Source of the DNA: Pedobacter kyonggii
GTDB lineage: Bacteria; Bacteroidota; Bacteroidia; Sphingobacteriales; Sphingobacteriaceae
NCBI RefSeq assembly: GCF_004310665.1
Contig: NZ_SIXF01000031.1
Coordinates: 1 to 64,000 of the forward strand
Reading direction: 5' to 3'
Length of the DNA stretch: 64,000 nt
Positions within the stretch are counted from its first letter, which is position 1. Every line of letters begins with the position of its first letter. Shown here piece by piece: positions 17,856 to 27,033 of this stretch. Position numbers and translations under genes: made by a program. The notes below the pieces were generated by a model that saw only the letters and a list, made by a program, of their open reading frames with translations, made no database searches and was not told the origin of the DNA.

Positions 17856-18512
17856 ATGAAAAAGATCATCTTCATTTTTGCAGGATTTTTCATCCTCCTT
17901 ATATGCTTGTGGATTAGCATCAGGTTTTTGGGAATTTTCAATACCTACAAGAATGTTTCCGCTGCAAACGAACCCAATATTGCCGTTGATCAGATTGTAA
18001 TGGCATCCAATTTAAAAGAAGCCAAAAGAGGTGACCTTATTGTGGTAAAAACGAGCGGTGAGCGTTCCATTTACAGACTTTGTGCACTAGCTGGAGATAA
18101 AATTGAAGTAAAAATGGGAGAAGTATATTTAAACGGCAAGTTGATGGTCCAAAATTACAACACCAAACACAGCTATAATTTCAGTAATGAAATATATAAC
18201 GACTTAGTTGGTTCAGGCAAAATAAAGGCTGAAGAAACTATGTATGCTATTGGGGAAAAAATACATATGGAGATTATTGATACTCAGGCTAAAAAAGCTG
18301 GCATCTACCAATATAAAGAAGTAAAAATGCCTGTATATCGCGATGAGCAAATTGAGCAACAATGGTCAAATAAGTGGAATGTGGATAATTTCGGTCCTGC
18401 CTTAGTTCCAAAAGACAGTTTTTTTGTACTTGGAGACAATAGAAACAACGCCCGAGACTCTAGATATATTGGTTTTATCAAAAAAAGTGAGCTACTGGGC
18501 GTAATACTATAA
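17856..18512 (+). CDS. signal peptidase I-like (S26) protein lacking the catalytic dyad
   Basis: A 218-residue protein with one N-terminal membrane segment followed by an S26-type fold. RGDLIVVK, LAGDKIEV, and FFVLGDNRNNARDSRYIGF match boxes C, D and E of LepB. The catalytic positions do not fit. The Ser of the S-M-x-P box is Ala here (A-N-E-P in VSAANEPNI), and the Lys of the K-R-x-x-G-L-x-G-D box is Tyr (SIYRLCALAGDK). It is therefore probably a non-catalytic homologue, or a subfamily with rearranged chemistry. It follows the TPM gene by 20 bases. I give no lepB symbol for this reason. Confidence 0.75.
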   Translation: MKKIIFIFAGFFILLICLWISIRFLGIFNTYKNVSAANEPNIAVDQIVMASNLKEAKRGDLIVVKTSGERSIYRLCALAGDKIEVKMGEVYLNGKLMVQNYNTKHSYNFSNEIYNDLVGSGKIKAEETMYAIGEKIHMEIIDTQAKKAGIYQYKEVKMPVYRDEQIEQQWSNKWNVDNFGPALVPKDSFFVLGDNRNNARDSRYIGFIKKSELLGVIL

Positions 18513-18651
18513 ATGGAGGCGGTTGATGTCTTTTTTCAATCTTATCCCCACCTATTAAAAGTATTTTCTAATTTTGAAACACTTAGCACGGTGTTTGCTT
18601 ATAGCGTGTTTGCAATTACCTATTAAAACTGTTTCGCAGAATCCTATACTT

Positions 18652-19632
18652 ATGACTAGAATTTTCTTCCTCATCATCGCTCTTTTTATTTTCACTAACG
18701 ATTTAAGTGCACAAGAAACTTATAGGGTTAAGGCCGACAGGTTGCGCGTAAGAGAAAGCGGCGATCCGAAAAGTAAGGTTATTGGAAATATTGCTCAAAA
18801 TGAAAACATTACGGTTTTAGATGCCAACAATGCCAAGTTTTACAAAGTAAAGTTTAAAAACCGCGAAGGTTGGGTAAGCAAAGATTTCATCGAAAAAATT
18901 GCTTCTGCCGCTAAACCAGCTACTCCTCAGGCAAATACTGCACAACCCAGCGCCACCCCACAAACGGCAGCAAGCACCGACATGTATCGTGTAACTGTAG
19001 ACGATTTGCGGGTTAGGCAACAAGCTGACCCAAAAAGTAAAATTGTGGGATACCTTCCTAAAGATGAAAATGTTGCTGTGATCGATTCATCAAATACAAG
19101 CTTCTATAAAATTAAGGTTACCAATGGTGAAGGATGGGTAAGTAAAGAATTTTTGGTAAGGATTTCTCCTGTAAAAGCTGCAGCCGAAAAAACAAGCATT
19201 GCCGCATCAGTACCTCAGGAAAACAAAGATTATACGAACATCATCTTTTTTACGGTTGTGGCCTTAATACTGATTACCATATTATACTTTTCGATCAAAT
19301 ACGCCAGTGGCAATAAATTTTTGATCGGTTTTTCGGTCATTGTAATTCTGGTAACCGGGTATTTCTGCTATATTACTTTTATACAGGCAAAAGTGGTAAC
19401 AGGCACCTTTGCAAGCAACGAAGATATACAGTACAAAACCTTCAATTTTAAATCGAAAGATTCGGTAACTGTTACTGATGCCTATATAGATTCTGTTTTC
19501 ACCTCGAAATACGTTATTGAGGGCGACATGATCAAACTTTACGATCAGCAGAACACGATTATGTTGTTAATCAGAGATGATCAAACATTAATTGGCGAAG
19601 GTTTTACAAGAGGGACTTTTACTAAAAGATAG
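18652..19632 (+). CDS. membrane protein with two bacterial SH3 domains
   Basis: About 326 residues from the ATG at 18652. The frame also opens at a TTG at 18574, but MTRIFFLIIALFIFTNDLSAQ is a proper signal peptide. Two SH3b repeats follow, each with an RLRVRE/LRVRQ opening, DPKSKV(I/V)G and EGWVSK(D/E)F. They are separated by an Ala/Pro/Thr linker. Two hydrophobic segments come next (about 198-245), then a C-terminal domain of about 75 residues. SH3b domains usually bind cell-wall peptides. It may belong to the same envelope-gene block as the TPM and S26-like genes. The function is unknown. Confidence 0.75.
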   Translation: MTRIFFLIIALFIFTNDLSAQETYRVKADRLRVRESGDPKSKVIGNIAQNENITVLDANNAKFYKVKFKNREGWVSKDFIEKIASAAKPATPQANTAQPSATPQTAASTDMYRVTVDDLRVRQQADPKSKIVGYLPKDENVAVIDSSNTSFYKIKVTNGEGWVSKEFLVRISPVKAAAEKTSIAASVPQENKDYTNIIFFTVVALILITILYFSIKYASGNKFLIGFSVIVILVTGYFCYITFIQAKVVTGTFASNEDIQYKTFNFKSKDSVTVTDAYIDSVFTSKYVIEGDMIKLYDQQNTIMLLIRDDQTLIGEGFTRGTFTKR

Positions 19633-19665
19633 AAGTTTATCATTTTAGAACTCTTTATTTTTATT

Positions 19666-19738
19666 CGTCATTCTGAACTTGTTTCAGAATCTTTTTAAAA
19701 GGTAAAAAATTGTCCTTCGACAGGCTCAGGATGACAAT
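19666..19738. repeat. pair of inverted dispersed repeats
   Basis: CGTCATTCTGAACTTGTTTC (from 19666) and, in the opposite orientation, CTTCGACAGGCTCAGGATGA (within 19710-19738) form a long imperfect hairpin. The same paired layout occurs at 26893-26969 and 58811-58954. Confidence 0.6.
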
Positions 19739-19985
19739 ATTTTTTAACTTTTAACTTATAAATCGTTCCGTAGGAACGTTTGATAGGTATTTGTGCACAG
19801 CCCTTGTTTTTAAACTTGATAGAGCGGAATAGCCCGCAACGTAGTGAGGACTATAAGCGATAGCGGGACTGCTGTTCCAGAAGCATTACTGAACGCTCAT
19901 TTTCAAATTATTAGGAATAACAAAGCGATTAAATTCTAAAATAAAACAGCTACATTTTAGAAAAACATATGGTAAATTGAAATAA

Positions 19986-20025
19986 CCACCCCTCCTTTCA
20001 GGCACCCCTCCGAGGGAGGGGAATT
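19986..20025 (-). repeat. GC-rich palindromic dispersed repeat
   Basis: Read on the minus strand it is AATTCCCCTCCCTCGGAGGG, then GTG and a second GGAGGGGTGG arm. It is the same family as the copy found inside icmF at 60988-61028. The CCCCTCC/GGAGGGG arms form a tight hairpin. Confidence 0.65.
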
Positions 20026-20087
20026 ATAAAGAGCTAAAAATCAGCAAGATTTATTAAAAAAATCTTTTCTATAATTAAAAAAAGTTT

Positions 20088-20121
20088 TACCTTTGCAGTC
20101 CCTAAATAGGGGAAAAAGGAG
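20088..20121 (+). promoter_or_regulatory. rpsA promoter -7 motif and Shine-Dalgarno sequence
   Basis: TACCTTTG at 20088-20095 matches TAnnTTTG. A purine-rich AAAGGAG at 20115-20121 lies 11 bases before the ATG. Most genes in this window lack such a site, in line with the weak use of Shine-Dalgarno pairing in Bacteroidota. Confidence 0.65.
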
Positions 20122-20132
20122 ATAATTAATTA

Positions 20133-22067
20133 ATGGCTAAAAAACAAGTAGCAGAAAAAGAATTAGCAGCTAAAACAGCTGAACTTCAGGGAGAAGGCGG
20201 ACGCCTAACTGAAAAAGAAACTATTGAATCAGAAGCTGATTCAGTTTCGATCGAATCGATCAAATCATCATTGGCTACACCATCGGAAGATTTCGATTGG
20301 GATGCAGATGAAAAAGTTTTCGGTAATTACAATGATGCAGACCGTAAAAAGTTTGAAGATATGTATGCTGGAACATTCAATCAGATCACTAAAGGTGAAA
20401 TCATCAGCGGTATCGTTGTTTCAATTAACAACAAAGACGTAGTATTAAACGTAGGTTTCAAATCAGACGGTTTAGTTTCTACTTCCGAATTCCGTGATAC
20501 ACCAGATCTTAAAATCGGCGATTCAGTTGACGTTTTCGTTGAAGCACCAGAAGATGCTAACGGTCAATTGATCCTTTCTCGCAAAAGAGCAAAAACCCAA
20601 AGATCATGGGAAGCAATTAACGAGGCTCTTGAAAATGATAGAATCATCAACGGTTTCGTTAAGAGCCGTACTAAAGGTGGTTTAATTGTTGATATCATGG
20701 GTGTTGAAGCTTTCTTACCAGGGTCTCAAATTGATATTAAACCTATCCGCGATTACGATGTATACGTGGGTAAAACAATGGAATTCAAAGTTGTTAAAAT
20801 TAACCATGAGTTTAAAAACGTAGTCGTTTCTCATAAAGTGTTAATTGAAGATGATTTAGAAAGCCAAAAAGTAGAGATCGTTTCTAAATTAGAAAAAGGT
20901 CAGGTATTGGAAGGTACTGTTAAAAACATTACTGATTTCGGTGTGTTCATCGATTTAGGTGGTGTTGATGGTTTACTTCACATTACTGATATTTCTTGGG
21001 GCCGCATAGAGCATCCAAAAGAAGTATTATCATTAGATGAAAAAATCAACGTGGTTGTTTTAGATTTCGATGATGAGAAAAAACGTATCGCTTTAGGCTT
21101 AAAACAATTAACTCCACACCCTTGGGAGAACTTAAGCACCGACATTCAGGTTGGTTCTAAAGTAAAAGGAAAAATCGTAACTGTTGCAGATTACGGTGCT
21201 TTCTTAGAAATCATCCCAGGTGTTGAAGGTTTAATCCACGTTTCTGAAATGAGCTGGTCACAAAACTTAAGAAATCCACAAGAATTCTTAAAAGTTGGTG
21301 ATGAGATCGAAGCTGAAGTTTTAACTTTAGACAGAGACGAGCGCAAAATGAGCTTAGGTATTAAACAATTATCTAACGATCCATGGCAAGAAGTTGCTGC
21401 TAAATTCCCTGTTGGAAGCAAGCATAAAGCAACTGTTAAAAACATGACTAACTTCGGTGTTTTTGTTGAAATCGAAGAAGGTATTGATGGTTTAATCCAC
21501 ATCTCTGATTTATCATGGTCTAAAAAAGTAAACCACCCTAACGAATTCACTAAAGTTGGTGATGTATTAGACGTTGTTGTTTTAGAACTTGATGTTGATA
21601 ACCGTAAATTAAGCTTAGGTCACAAACAATTAGAAGAAAACCCTTGGGATACTTTTGAAACGATCTTCACTTTAGATTCGGTTCACCAAGGTACTGTTGT
21701 TAAAGTAACTGATAAAGGTGCTGTTATTGCTTTACCATATGGTGTAGAAGGTTTCGTACCAACTAAACACATGGTTAAAGAAGATGGTACTTCAGTAAAA
21801 GCAGAAGAAACTAACGACTTCAAAATCATCGAGTTTAACAAAGAAGCTAAACGCATCGTTGTTTCTCACGCTCGTATTTGGGAAGAAGTTAAAGCTGAAG
21901 CTGTAGCAGAAGAAAGAAATGCTAAGAAAAAAGAAGCTAAAGCTGCTGTAACTGCTGTTAAAAAAGTTAAAGATTCTGTAGAGAAATCTACTTTGGGAGA
22001 CTTAGACGTATTGGCTCAATTGAAATCGCAATTAGAAGGCGAAGAAAGCAAAGCTAAAAAAGGCTAG
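20133..22067 (+). CDS. rpsA: 30S ribosomal protein S1
   Basis: A 644-residue protein with six S1 (OB-fold) RNA-binding repeats, the later ones easily seen by NITDFGVFIDLGG, VADYGAFLEI, NMTNFGVFVEI and the recurring GLIHIS-type motif. S1 binds mRNA and recruits it to the 30S subunit. The acidic N-terminal extension of about 75 residues before the first repeat, and the Ala/Lys-rich tail after the last, are typical of Bacteroidota S1. Codon use is uniform and biased, as for highly expressed genes. It has its own promoter and terminator. Confidence 0.97.
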   Translation: MAKKQVAEKELAAKTAELQGEGGRLTEKETIESEADSVSIESIKSSLATPSEDFDWDADEKVFGNYNDADRKKFEDMYAGTFNQITKGEIISGIVVSINNKDVVLNVGFKSDGLVSTSEFRDTPDLKIGDSVDVFVEAPEDANGQLILSRKRAKTQRSWEAINEALENDRIINGFVKSRTKGGLIVDIMGVEAFLPGSQIDIKPIRDYDVYVGKTMEFKVVKINHEFKNVVVSHKVLIEDDLESQKVEIVSKLEKGQVLEGTVKNITDFGVFIDLGGVDGLLHITDISWGRIEHPKEVLSLDEKINVVVLDFDDEKKRIALGLKQLTPHPWENLSTDIQVGSKVKGKIVTVADYGAFLEIIPGVEGLIHVSEMSWSQNLRNPQEFLKVGDEIEAEVLTLDRDERKMSLGIKQLSNDPWQEVAAKFPVGSKHKATVKNMTNFGVFVEIEEGIDGLIHISDLSWSKKVNHPNEFTKVGDVLDVVVLELDVDNRKLSLGHKQLEENPWDTFETIFTLDSVHQGTVVKVTDKGAVIALPYGVEGFVPTKHMVKEDGTSVKAEETNDFKIIEFNKEAKRIVVSHARIWEEVKAEAVAEERNAKKKEAKAAVTAVKKVKDSVEKSTLGDLDVLAQLKSQLEGEESKAKKG

Positions 22068-22088
22068 TTCTTTTTAACTGAACATATT

Positions 22089-22122
22089 AATCCCGATAGC
22101 GAAAGTTATCGGGATTTTTTTG
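22089..22122 (+). terminator. rpsA terminator
   Basis: AATCCCGATA (22089-22098) pairs perfectly with TATCGGGATT (22107-22116) across an eight-base loop, followed by a T-run. Confidence 0.9.
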
Positions 22123-22443
22123 TCTAAAAATCCGCGAAGACACAAACAAATTTTTACCATATAAGGAATGTAAGAACATTTAAGAAAAACGACATGAGCT
22201 TATATTTCCTAAAATGTCTTATATGGCCCATAATTTGAAAACGCGGGTAACCGCTCATCGGTAATTCTTGCCCCGCTGTTCATTCAATCTTTTTGGTGTT
22301 CTGTCATGCTGAGCTTGTCGAAGCACTTAATCAAAAAGGATTTCCCTCCCATCGGGTTTATGTAACAAAGTACTTCGCTTTACCAAACCTTTTCCTTTCA
22401 AACGTCTATTATTATTACTTTTGAAAAGAAAATTCCCCTTATA
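22123..22443. other. intergenic region between rpsA and the GH20 gene
   Basis: No gene was seen. It contains a dispersed repeat (TGTCATGCTGAGCTTGTCGA, from 22302) and, at its end, a TACTTTTG promoter motif (22416-22423), 20 bases before the next ATG. Confidence 0.55.
22302..22328. repeat. dispersed intergenic repeat
   Basis: TGTCATGCTGAGCTTGTCGA followed by AGCACTT. It is a member of the GTCATNCTGA...TCGAAG family; a degenerate inverted AAGTACTTCG follows near 22370. Confidence 0.55.
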
Positions 22444-24111
22444 ATGAATAAATTTATCTTTTTATTTTTAACCTTAATTGCTTTTAAGCTTTCTGCTCAG
22501 GAAGTAAACTTAATTCCATTACCTGTTAAACTTGAGATAAAACAACAAGCTGTTCCATTTAAAATAGATAGCACAACGGCTATATATTCAAATGATCCTT
22601 TAACTTATTCATCAATAGAATTTCTGCAGGATTACCTTGAGAAAAATTATCAAATTAAACTCAAGCAATATAACAATCCCGATATTAATCGAGGTAACGT
22701 TATCAAATTAATCGTTGATAAAAAAATATCAACCCATAAAGAATATCTACTTAACGTAACTGATAAATCTATTATCATAGGAGCAAGCTCAGATACTGCT
22801 ATTTTTCAGGCGATCCAAACGCTAATTCAATTATTGCCACCAGAAAAAAATACTGTTTTAAATATTCCAGCCCTTTCGATCACCGATTACCCCCGCTTCG
22901 CGTACCGGGGCATGCATCTGGATGTAAGCCGCCATTTTTTCGATGTAGCATTTGTAAAACAGTACATCGATTATTTAGCGCTTCACAAAATGAATTATTT
23001 TCACTGGCATTTAACAGATGATCATGGCTGGCGGATTGAAATCAAAAAATACCCAAAGCTCACTGAAATTGGAGCATGGAGAAATGGAAGCATTATTGGC
23101 TTATGGCCCGGACAAGGAAATGAGCATATAAAATATCAGGTTCTACCAACGGAAGTAAAAATTACGCCAAAAAATGCCGTTATTAAAACTGATGGTATCC
23201 GTCACGGTGGTTATTACACACAAGAACAAATTAAAGATGTGGTAGATTATGCGGCTAGACGTTACATCACCATCATTCCAGAAATAGAAATGCCTGCACA
23301 CAGCATGGCCTTATTGGCTGCTTACCCAGAGCTGGGAACAACGCCAGATAAAAAATACGAGGTTGCAGAAACCTGGGGAATGATGAACAAATATAACAAT
23401 GTACTCCAAGCTTCTGATACAACTTTTAAGTTTCTGGAAAATGTATTAACTGAGGTAATGGCTTTGTTCCCCTCGCAATACATCCACATTGGTGGCGATG
23501 AAGCCTCAAAAATATGGTGGAAGCAATCTGCTGTTTCGCAACAGATTATGAGAGCCAATGGTTTGAAAAATGAAAGTGAGCTACAGAGTTATTTCATCCG
23601 CAGGATGGAAAAATTTGTGAACAGCAAAGGCAAAACCATTATCGGCTGGAACGAAATTTTACAGGGCGGTTTAGCCCCTAACGCAGTTGTAATGAGCTGG
23701 CAAGGCGAAAAAGGTGGTATCGACGCTGCAAAACAAAACCACAAAGCCATTATGACGCCCGAAAATAATATGTACTTTAACCATGGGCAGTTCGTAAAAG
23801 AAGATAGCCTGGCTGCAAATAAGTTCTCGCCCTTAATAGATGTTTACAATTATGAACCCATACCAGCCGAACTCACTGCTGAGCAGGCTAAATACATTTG
23901 GGGTGCACAGGGCTGTTTATGGAGCGAGTATATTACCAATCCGGCAAAAGTACAATACCTGCTTTTTCCAAGATTAGATGCTTTGAGCGAAATTTTGTGG
24001 AGTCCCAAAGAAAAGCGGAATTATCCAGATTTTCAAAAAAGGTTAAAAACACAGTTTAAACGCTACGATTTAATGGGAATAACCTACTCCAAAAGGTATT
24101 TAGAAAATTAG
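22444..24111 (+). CDS. GH20 beta-N-acetylhexosaminidase
   Basis: A 555-residue secreted glycosidase with a signal peptide ending KLSAQ (about residue 19). It has an N-terminal GH20b domain (about 20-150) and a TIM-barrel catalytic domain. Catalytic-domain motifs are YRGMHLDVSRHFF, HWHLTDDHGWRIEIKKYP, PEIEMPAHS, and HIGGDEAS, which holds the Asp-Glu catalytic pair. GH20 enzymes remove terminal GlcNAc or GalNAc from glycans by substrate-assisted catalysis. A TACTTTTG promoter motif lies 20 bases upstream. Its stop codon overlaps that of the convergent AraC gene by 4 bases. It could work on products of the GH18 enzyme at 49825, though the two are far apart. Confidence 0.93.
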   Translation: MNKFIFLFLTLIAFKLSAQEVNLIPLPVKLEIKQQAVPFKIDSTTAIYSNDPLTYSSIEFLQDYLEKNYQIKLKQYNNPDINRGNVIKLIVDKKISTHKEYLLNVTDKSIIIGASSDTAIFQAIQTLIQLLPPEKNTVLNIPALSITDYPRFAYRGMHLDVSRHFFDVAFVKQYIDYLALHKMNYFHWHLTDDHGWRIEIKKYPKLTEIGAWRNGSIIGLWPGQGNEHIKYQVLPTEVKITPKNAVIKTDGIRHGGYYTQEQIKDVVDYAARRYITIIPEIEMPAHSMALLAAYPELGTTPDKKYEVAETWGMMNKYNNVLQASDTTFKFLENVLTEVMALFPSQYIHIGGDEASKIWWKQSAVSQQIMRANGLKNESELQSYFIRRMEKFVNSKGKTIIGWNEILQGGLAPNAVVMSWQGEKGGIDAAKQNHKAIMTPENNMYFNHGQFVKEDSLAANKFSPLIDVYNYEPIPAELTAEQAKYIWGAQGCLWSEYITNPAKVQYLLFPRLDALSEILWSPKEKRNYPDFQKRLKTQFKRYDLMGITYSKRYLEN

Positions 24112-25034
24112 TGGATTAGCTGATTTGCCACCTGCAATTGATATGCACCCGGCGTAATCCCAACCATCTTTTTAAATGCCCTGATAAAGTAATTGGCATC
24201 ACTAAAACCTAGCTCGTAACTTATTGAGGCTACCTTAGCCCCAGGTTGGGCGAGTAAAAGCTTGGCTTTGTTTATCTTTTCGGTTAGAATAAAATCGTTA
24301 GGGCTGATGCCGAGCTCACGTTTAAACAATCGGTAAAATGTGGCTTTGCTCATACAGGCCTTATCACTCAGGCTATTGATACTGATCTTCTCGTTCAGGT
24401 TTGTTTTAATATAGTTTAGTACAAAAGCTAAGGGGTTTTGGTTCAGGTTATAGCCGTCATCGCTAATCGTTTTTAGGTTCTGGGTCTGCATAATGCGCAC
24501 CAGCAATTCTTTCAAAGTTAAATCGGCCAAAACATCTTTTTCTTTTGTTCGTTCTGAGCAGATCCTGATAACTTTATTAATGAGATAGGCAATCTCTTCA
24601 TTGTTATAAAAATGGTATTCATCATAATTTAGCAGCCATTTTTCATTGCTACCTGCTTTTGGGAAAAACTCGTTTAAGTAAGCAATTGTTTTTTGGATCT
24701 GCTCGTGATCAATGGCCAAAGCAATACACTGCGTAGGATTAAGATTAGAAGCTTCAGGAAAATCAATTTCCATGGTAACGGCCGGCGGAACAATAACGGT
24801 TTGACCAGGAAAATAATCAAAGCCTTTCTTATCAAACAAATGCATTATTTTTTTGCCCCTCAGCATACTCGTAATTACAAAATCGTTAAAAGTAAGCGGC
24901 ACTCTATACGATTCGGTGTAAGTTTCGAAAACATTTAATTCGCAGCGCTCTAAGGTATAAGAGGTTCTATTCTCTACCAAAGTTTGCAACGTTTCCGAAG
25001 CACTGAGCTTTACCTGATCTAATGTATGTTGCAT
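24108..25034 (-). CDS. AraC-family transcriptional regulator
   Basis: A 308-residue regulator with an N-terminal cupin-like sensing domain and a C-terminal AraC DNA-binding domain. The two helix-turn-helix motifs are visible: SINSLSDKACMSKATFYRLF and SISYELGFSDANYFIRAFKK, ending GITPGAYQ. It is transcribed away from the aldehyde dehydrogenase/DUF779 unit. AraC genes are commonly divergent from aldehyde dehydrogenase plus DUF779, so it probably activates them in response to an aldehyde or alcohol (inference). It overlaps the GH20 gene end by 4 bases. Confidence 0.88.
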   Translation of the reverse strand: MQHTLDQVKLSASETLQTLVENRTSYTLERCELNVFETYTESYRVPLTFNDFVITSMLRGKKIMHLFDKKGFDYFPGQTVIVPPAVTMEIDFPEASNLNPTQCIALAIDHEQIQKTIAYLNEFFPKAGSNEKWLLNYDEYHFYNNEEIAYLINKVIRICSERTKEKDVLADLTLKELLVRIMQTQNLKTISDDGYNLNQNPLAFVLNYIKTNLNEKISINSLSDKACMSKATFYRLFKRELGISPNDFILTEKINKAKLLLAQPGAKVASISYELGFSDANYFIRAFKKMVGITPGAYQLQVANQLIH

Positions 25035-25357
25035 AAACCGAAATAATCTGGTTAGAAATATTTGCTATAAATCAAATATAATTATTTCATCTAGTTATAT
25101 TGTAACGGCAAAAACCTATTATAGCTGATACACGACTCAATCCCCATTTATCGGCTGCATAACACAATATGGTTACACAACCTGAAACGATAGTGCTATC
25201 AGTTGATCCGATTATACTATCTGCTCCATCCGCTTTGCCATTAGGTTTGTATTAACCAAATCTTATAACTGCAAAAATCATGATGAGCAATCTCTTTAAA
25301 ATCCTATACCTAAACTGCTCATGATGGCTTTTAAAAATTTAATAATCAATAATAATT
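25035..25357. other. divergent control region between AraC gene and aldehyde dehydrogenase
   Basis: About 323 bases without a gene. TAGGTTTG at 25242-25249 fits the -7 motif for the rightward unit, leaving a leader of about 100 bases. In that leader, ATGAGCA (25283-25289) and TGCTCAT (25316-25322) form a stem with a 26-base loop. AraC binding sites would be expected here, but none can be defined by eye. Confidence 0.5.
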
Positions 25358-26863
25358 ATGGAAAATTTAATTGAAAAACCGTCATTCAAAACCCATTACG
25401 ATAACTATATCGGAGGGAAATTTGTAGCGCCCGTTAAAGGTGCTTACTTCGATAATATTTCACCGATTGATGGAAAAGTATTTACAAAAGCAGCACACTC
25501 CACCAAAGAAGATTTAGAATTAGCCGTAAATGCCGCACATGAAGCATTTAAAACCTGGAGCAAAACCTCTTCTACCGAAAGAAGCATCATTTTGAACAAA
25601 ATTGCACAACGGATGGAAGACAACCTCGAATACCTGGCAACGGTTGAAACCATAGATAATGGAAAAGCGGTTAGAGAAACCTTAGCGGCCGATTTACCCT
25701 TGGGTATAGACCATTTCAGATATTTTGCTGGTGTAATCCGTGCCGAAGAAGGTTCATTATCAGAACTCGATCAAAATACAGTTTCATTGATCGTACACGA
25801 GCCGATTGGTGTAGTGGCGCAGATTATTCCCTGGAATTTCCCATTGTTAATGGGCATCTGGAAACTAGCGCCTGCCCTCGCCGCAGGAAACTGTGTGGTT
25901 TTAAAACCGGCAGAAAGCACACCTGTTTCGATTATGGTTTTAATGGAATTAATCGGCGATTTATTGCCTCCGGGCGTGGTAAATGTGGTAAACGGTTTTG
26001 GTGCTGAACTTGGACGTGCCTTAGTAACCAATCCTAAAATTTCAAAAGCAGCATTTACGGGCTCTACCCCTACGGGCAGATTGGTAATGCAATATGCAAC
26101 CGAAAATATTATCCCGGTTACACTCGAACTTGGTGGGAAATCACCAAATATATTTTTCAGTTCGGTGATGGCCGAAGATGATGCTTTTCTAGATAAAGCT
26201 GTAGAAGGGGCTGTAATGTTTGCTTTAAACCAAGGCGAAATTTGTACCTGCCCATCTCGTTTATTGATCCAGGAGGATATTTATGAAAAATTTATTGCAA
26301 AGGTAATCGAGCGAACCAAAGCAATAAAAATAGGTAGTCCGTTAGATAGAACAGTGATGATGGGTGCCCAGGCCTCTAAAATACAGTTCGAAAAAATTGC
26401 TGCTTACATTAAGCTAGGTAGGGAAGAAGGTGCTGAAGTTTTAACTGGAGGAGAAATTAATGAATTACCAGGCGAACTTGGTGGTGGCTACTACATCAAA
26501 CCAACCATCTTTAAAGGCCACAATAAAATGAGGATTTTTCAGGAGGAAATTTTTGGTCCGGTATTGGCCGTTACCACTTTCAAAACAGTAGAAGAAGCAA
26601 TTGAAATTGCAAACGATACTTTGTATGGTTTAGGTGCTGGTGTATGGACACGCGATGCGCATGAGCTTTATCAGGTACCGCGAGCCATTCAAGCAGGTCG
26701 TGTTTGGGTAAACCAATACCATACTTATCCGGCAGGTGCTCCTTTTGGTGGCTATAAACAATCGGGTGTGGGCAGAGAAAACCACAAAATGATGTTGGGC
26801 CACTACCGTCAGACCAAAAATATGCTTATTTCTTATGATAAAAATAAATTAGGTTTCTTTTAG
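25358..26863 (+). CDS. aldehyde dehydrogenase (NAD-dependent, acetaldehyde dehydrogenase type)
   Basis: A 501-residue member of the ALDH superfamily that oxidises aldehydes to acids. The Rossmann-type motif [12 protein letters not shown], the general-base Glu in [10 protein letters not shown] and the nucleophilic Cys in [11 protein letters not shown] are present, as is [16 protein letters not shown] near the C-terminus. The sequence, together with the DUF779 gene 170 bases downstream and the divergent AraC regulator, matches the acetaldehyde dehydrogenase II/ExaC-like group. It is cytoplasmic. The natural substrate is not proven. Confidence 0.93.
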   Translation: MENLIEKPSFKTHYDNYIGGKFVAPVKGAYFDNISPIDGKVFTKAAHSTKEDLELAVNAAHEAFKTWSKTSSTERSIILNKIAQRMEDNLEYLATVETIDNGKAVRETLAADLPLGIDHFRYFAGVIRAEEGSLSELDQNTVSLIVHEPIGVVAQIIPWNFPLLMGIWKLAPALAAGNCVVLKPAESTPVSIMVLMELIGDLLPPGVVNVVNGFGAELGRALVTNPKISKAAFTGSTPTGRLVMQYATENIIPVTLELGGKSPNIFFSSVMAEDDAFLDKAVEGAVMFALNQGEICTCPSRLLIQEDIYEKFIAKVIERTKAIKIGSPLDRTVMMGAQASKIQFEKIAAYIKLGREEGAEVLTGGEINELPGELGGGYYIKPTIFKGHNKMRIFQEEIFGPVLAVTTFKTVEEAIEIANDTLYGLGAGVWTRDAHELYQVPRAIQAGRVWVNQYHTYPAGAPFGGYKQSGVGRENHKMMLGHYRQTKNMLISYDKNKLGFF

Positions 26864-26892
26864 TTAGTTTGAAAGGCTGCATCATAAATAGA

Positions 26893-26969
26893 ATTGTCAT
26901 CCTGAGGCTGTCGAAGGACTGAATTAAATCTGCATTGGCAAAACGTTTCGACAAGCTCAACGTGACAAT
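26893..26969. repeat. inverted pair of dispersed repeats between ALDH and DUF779 genes
   Basis: ATTGTCATCCTGAGGCTGTC (from 26893) and TTTCGACAAGCTCAACGTGA (within 26945-26969) face each other and can fold into a long hairpin. It could lower DUF779 expression relative to the dehydrogenase. Confidence 0.6.
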
Positions 26970-27033
26970 TCGAGTTGAATTTTATACTACAGCTTCTTTC
27001 TAAAAATCCATTTCAAACCTAAAAAAACCGATC

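Larger units (their letters stand above)
19633..20132. other. 500-base intergenic region upstream of rpsA
   Basis: No gene was found. It holds two dispersed repeats in opposite orientation (19666-19692 and 19710-19738), an AGCCCGCAACGTAGTGAGGA-type segment near 19830-19870, a GC-rich palindromic repeat (19986-20025), and the rpsA promoter and ribosome-binding site. Confidence 0.6.

Noticed and set aside
18574-18651. Upstream TTG start for the SH3 protein.
   Set aside because: The ATG at 18652 gives a standard signal peptide, whereas the longer form would bury it behind 26 residues.
19780-19900. tRNA-like or structured RNA in the rpsA upstream gap.
   Set aside because: No cloverleaf, CCA end or anticodon arm could be found; the segment looks like degenerate repeat sequence.
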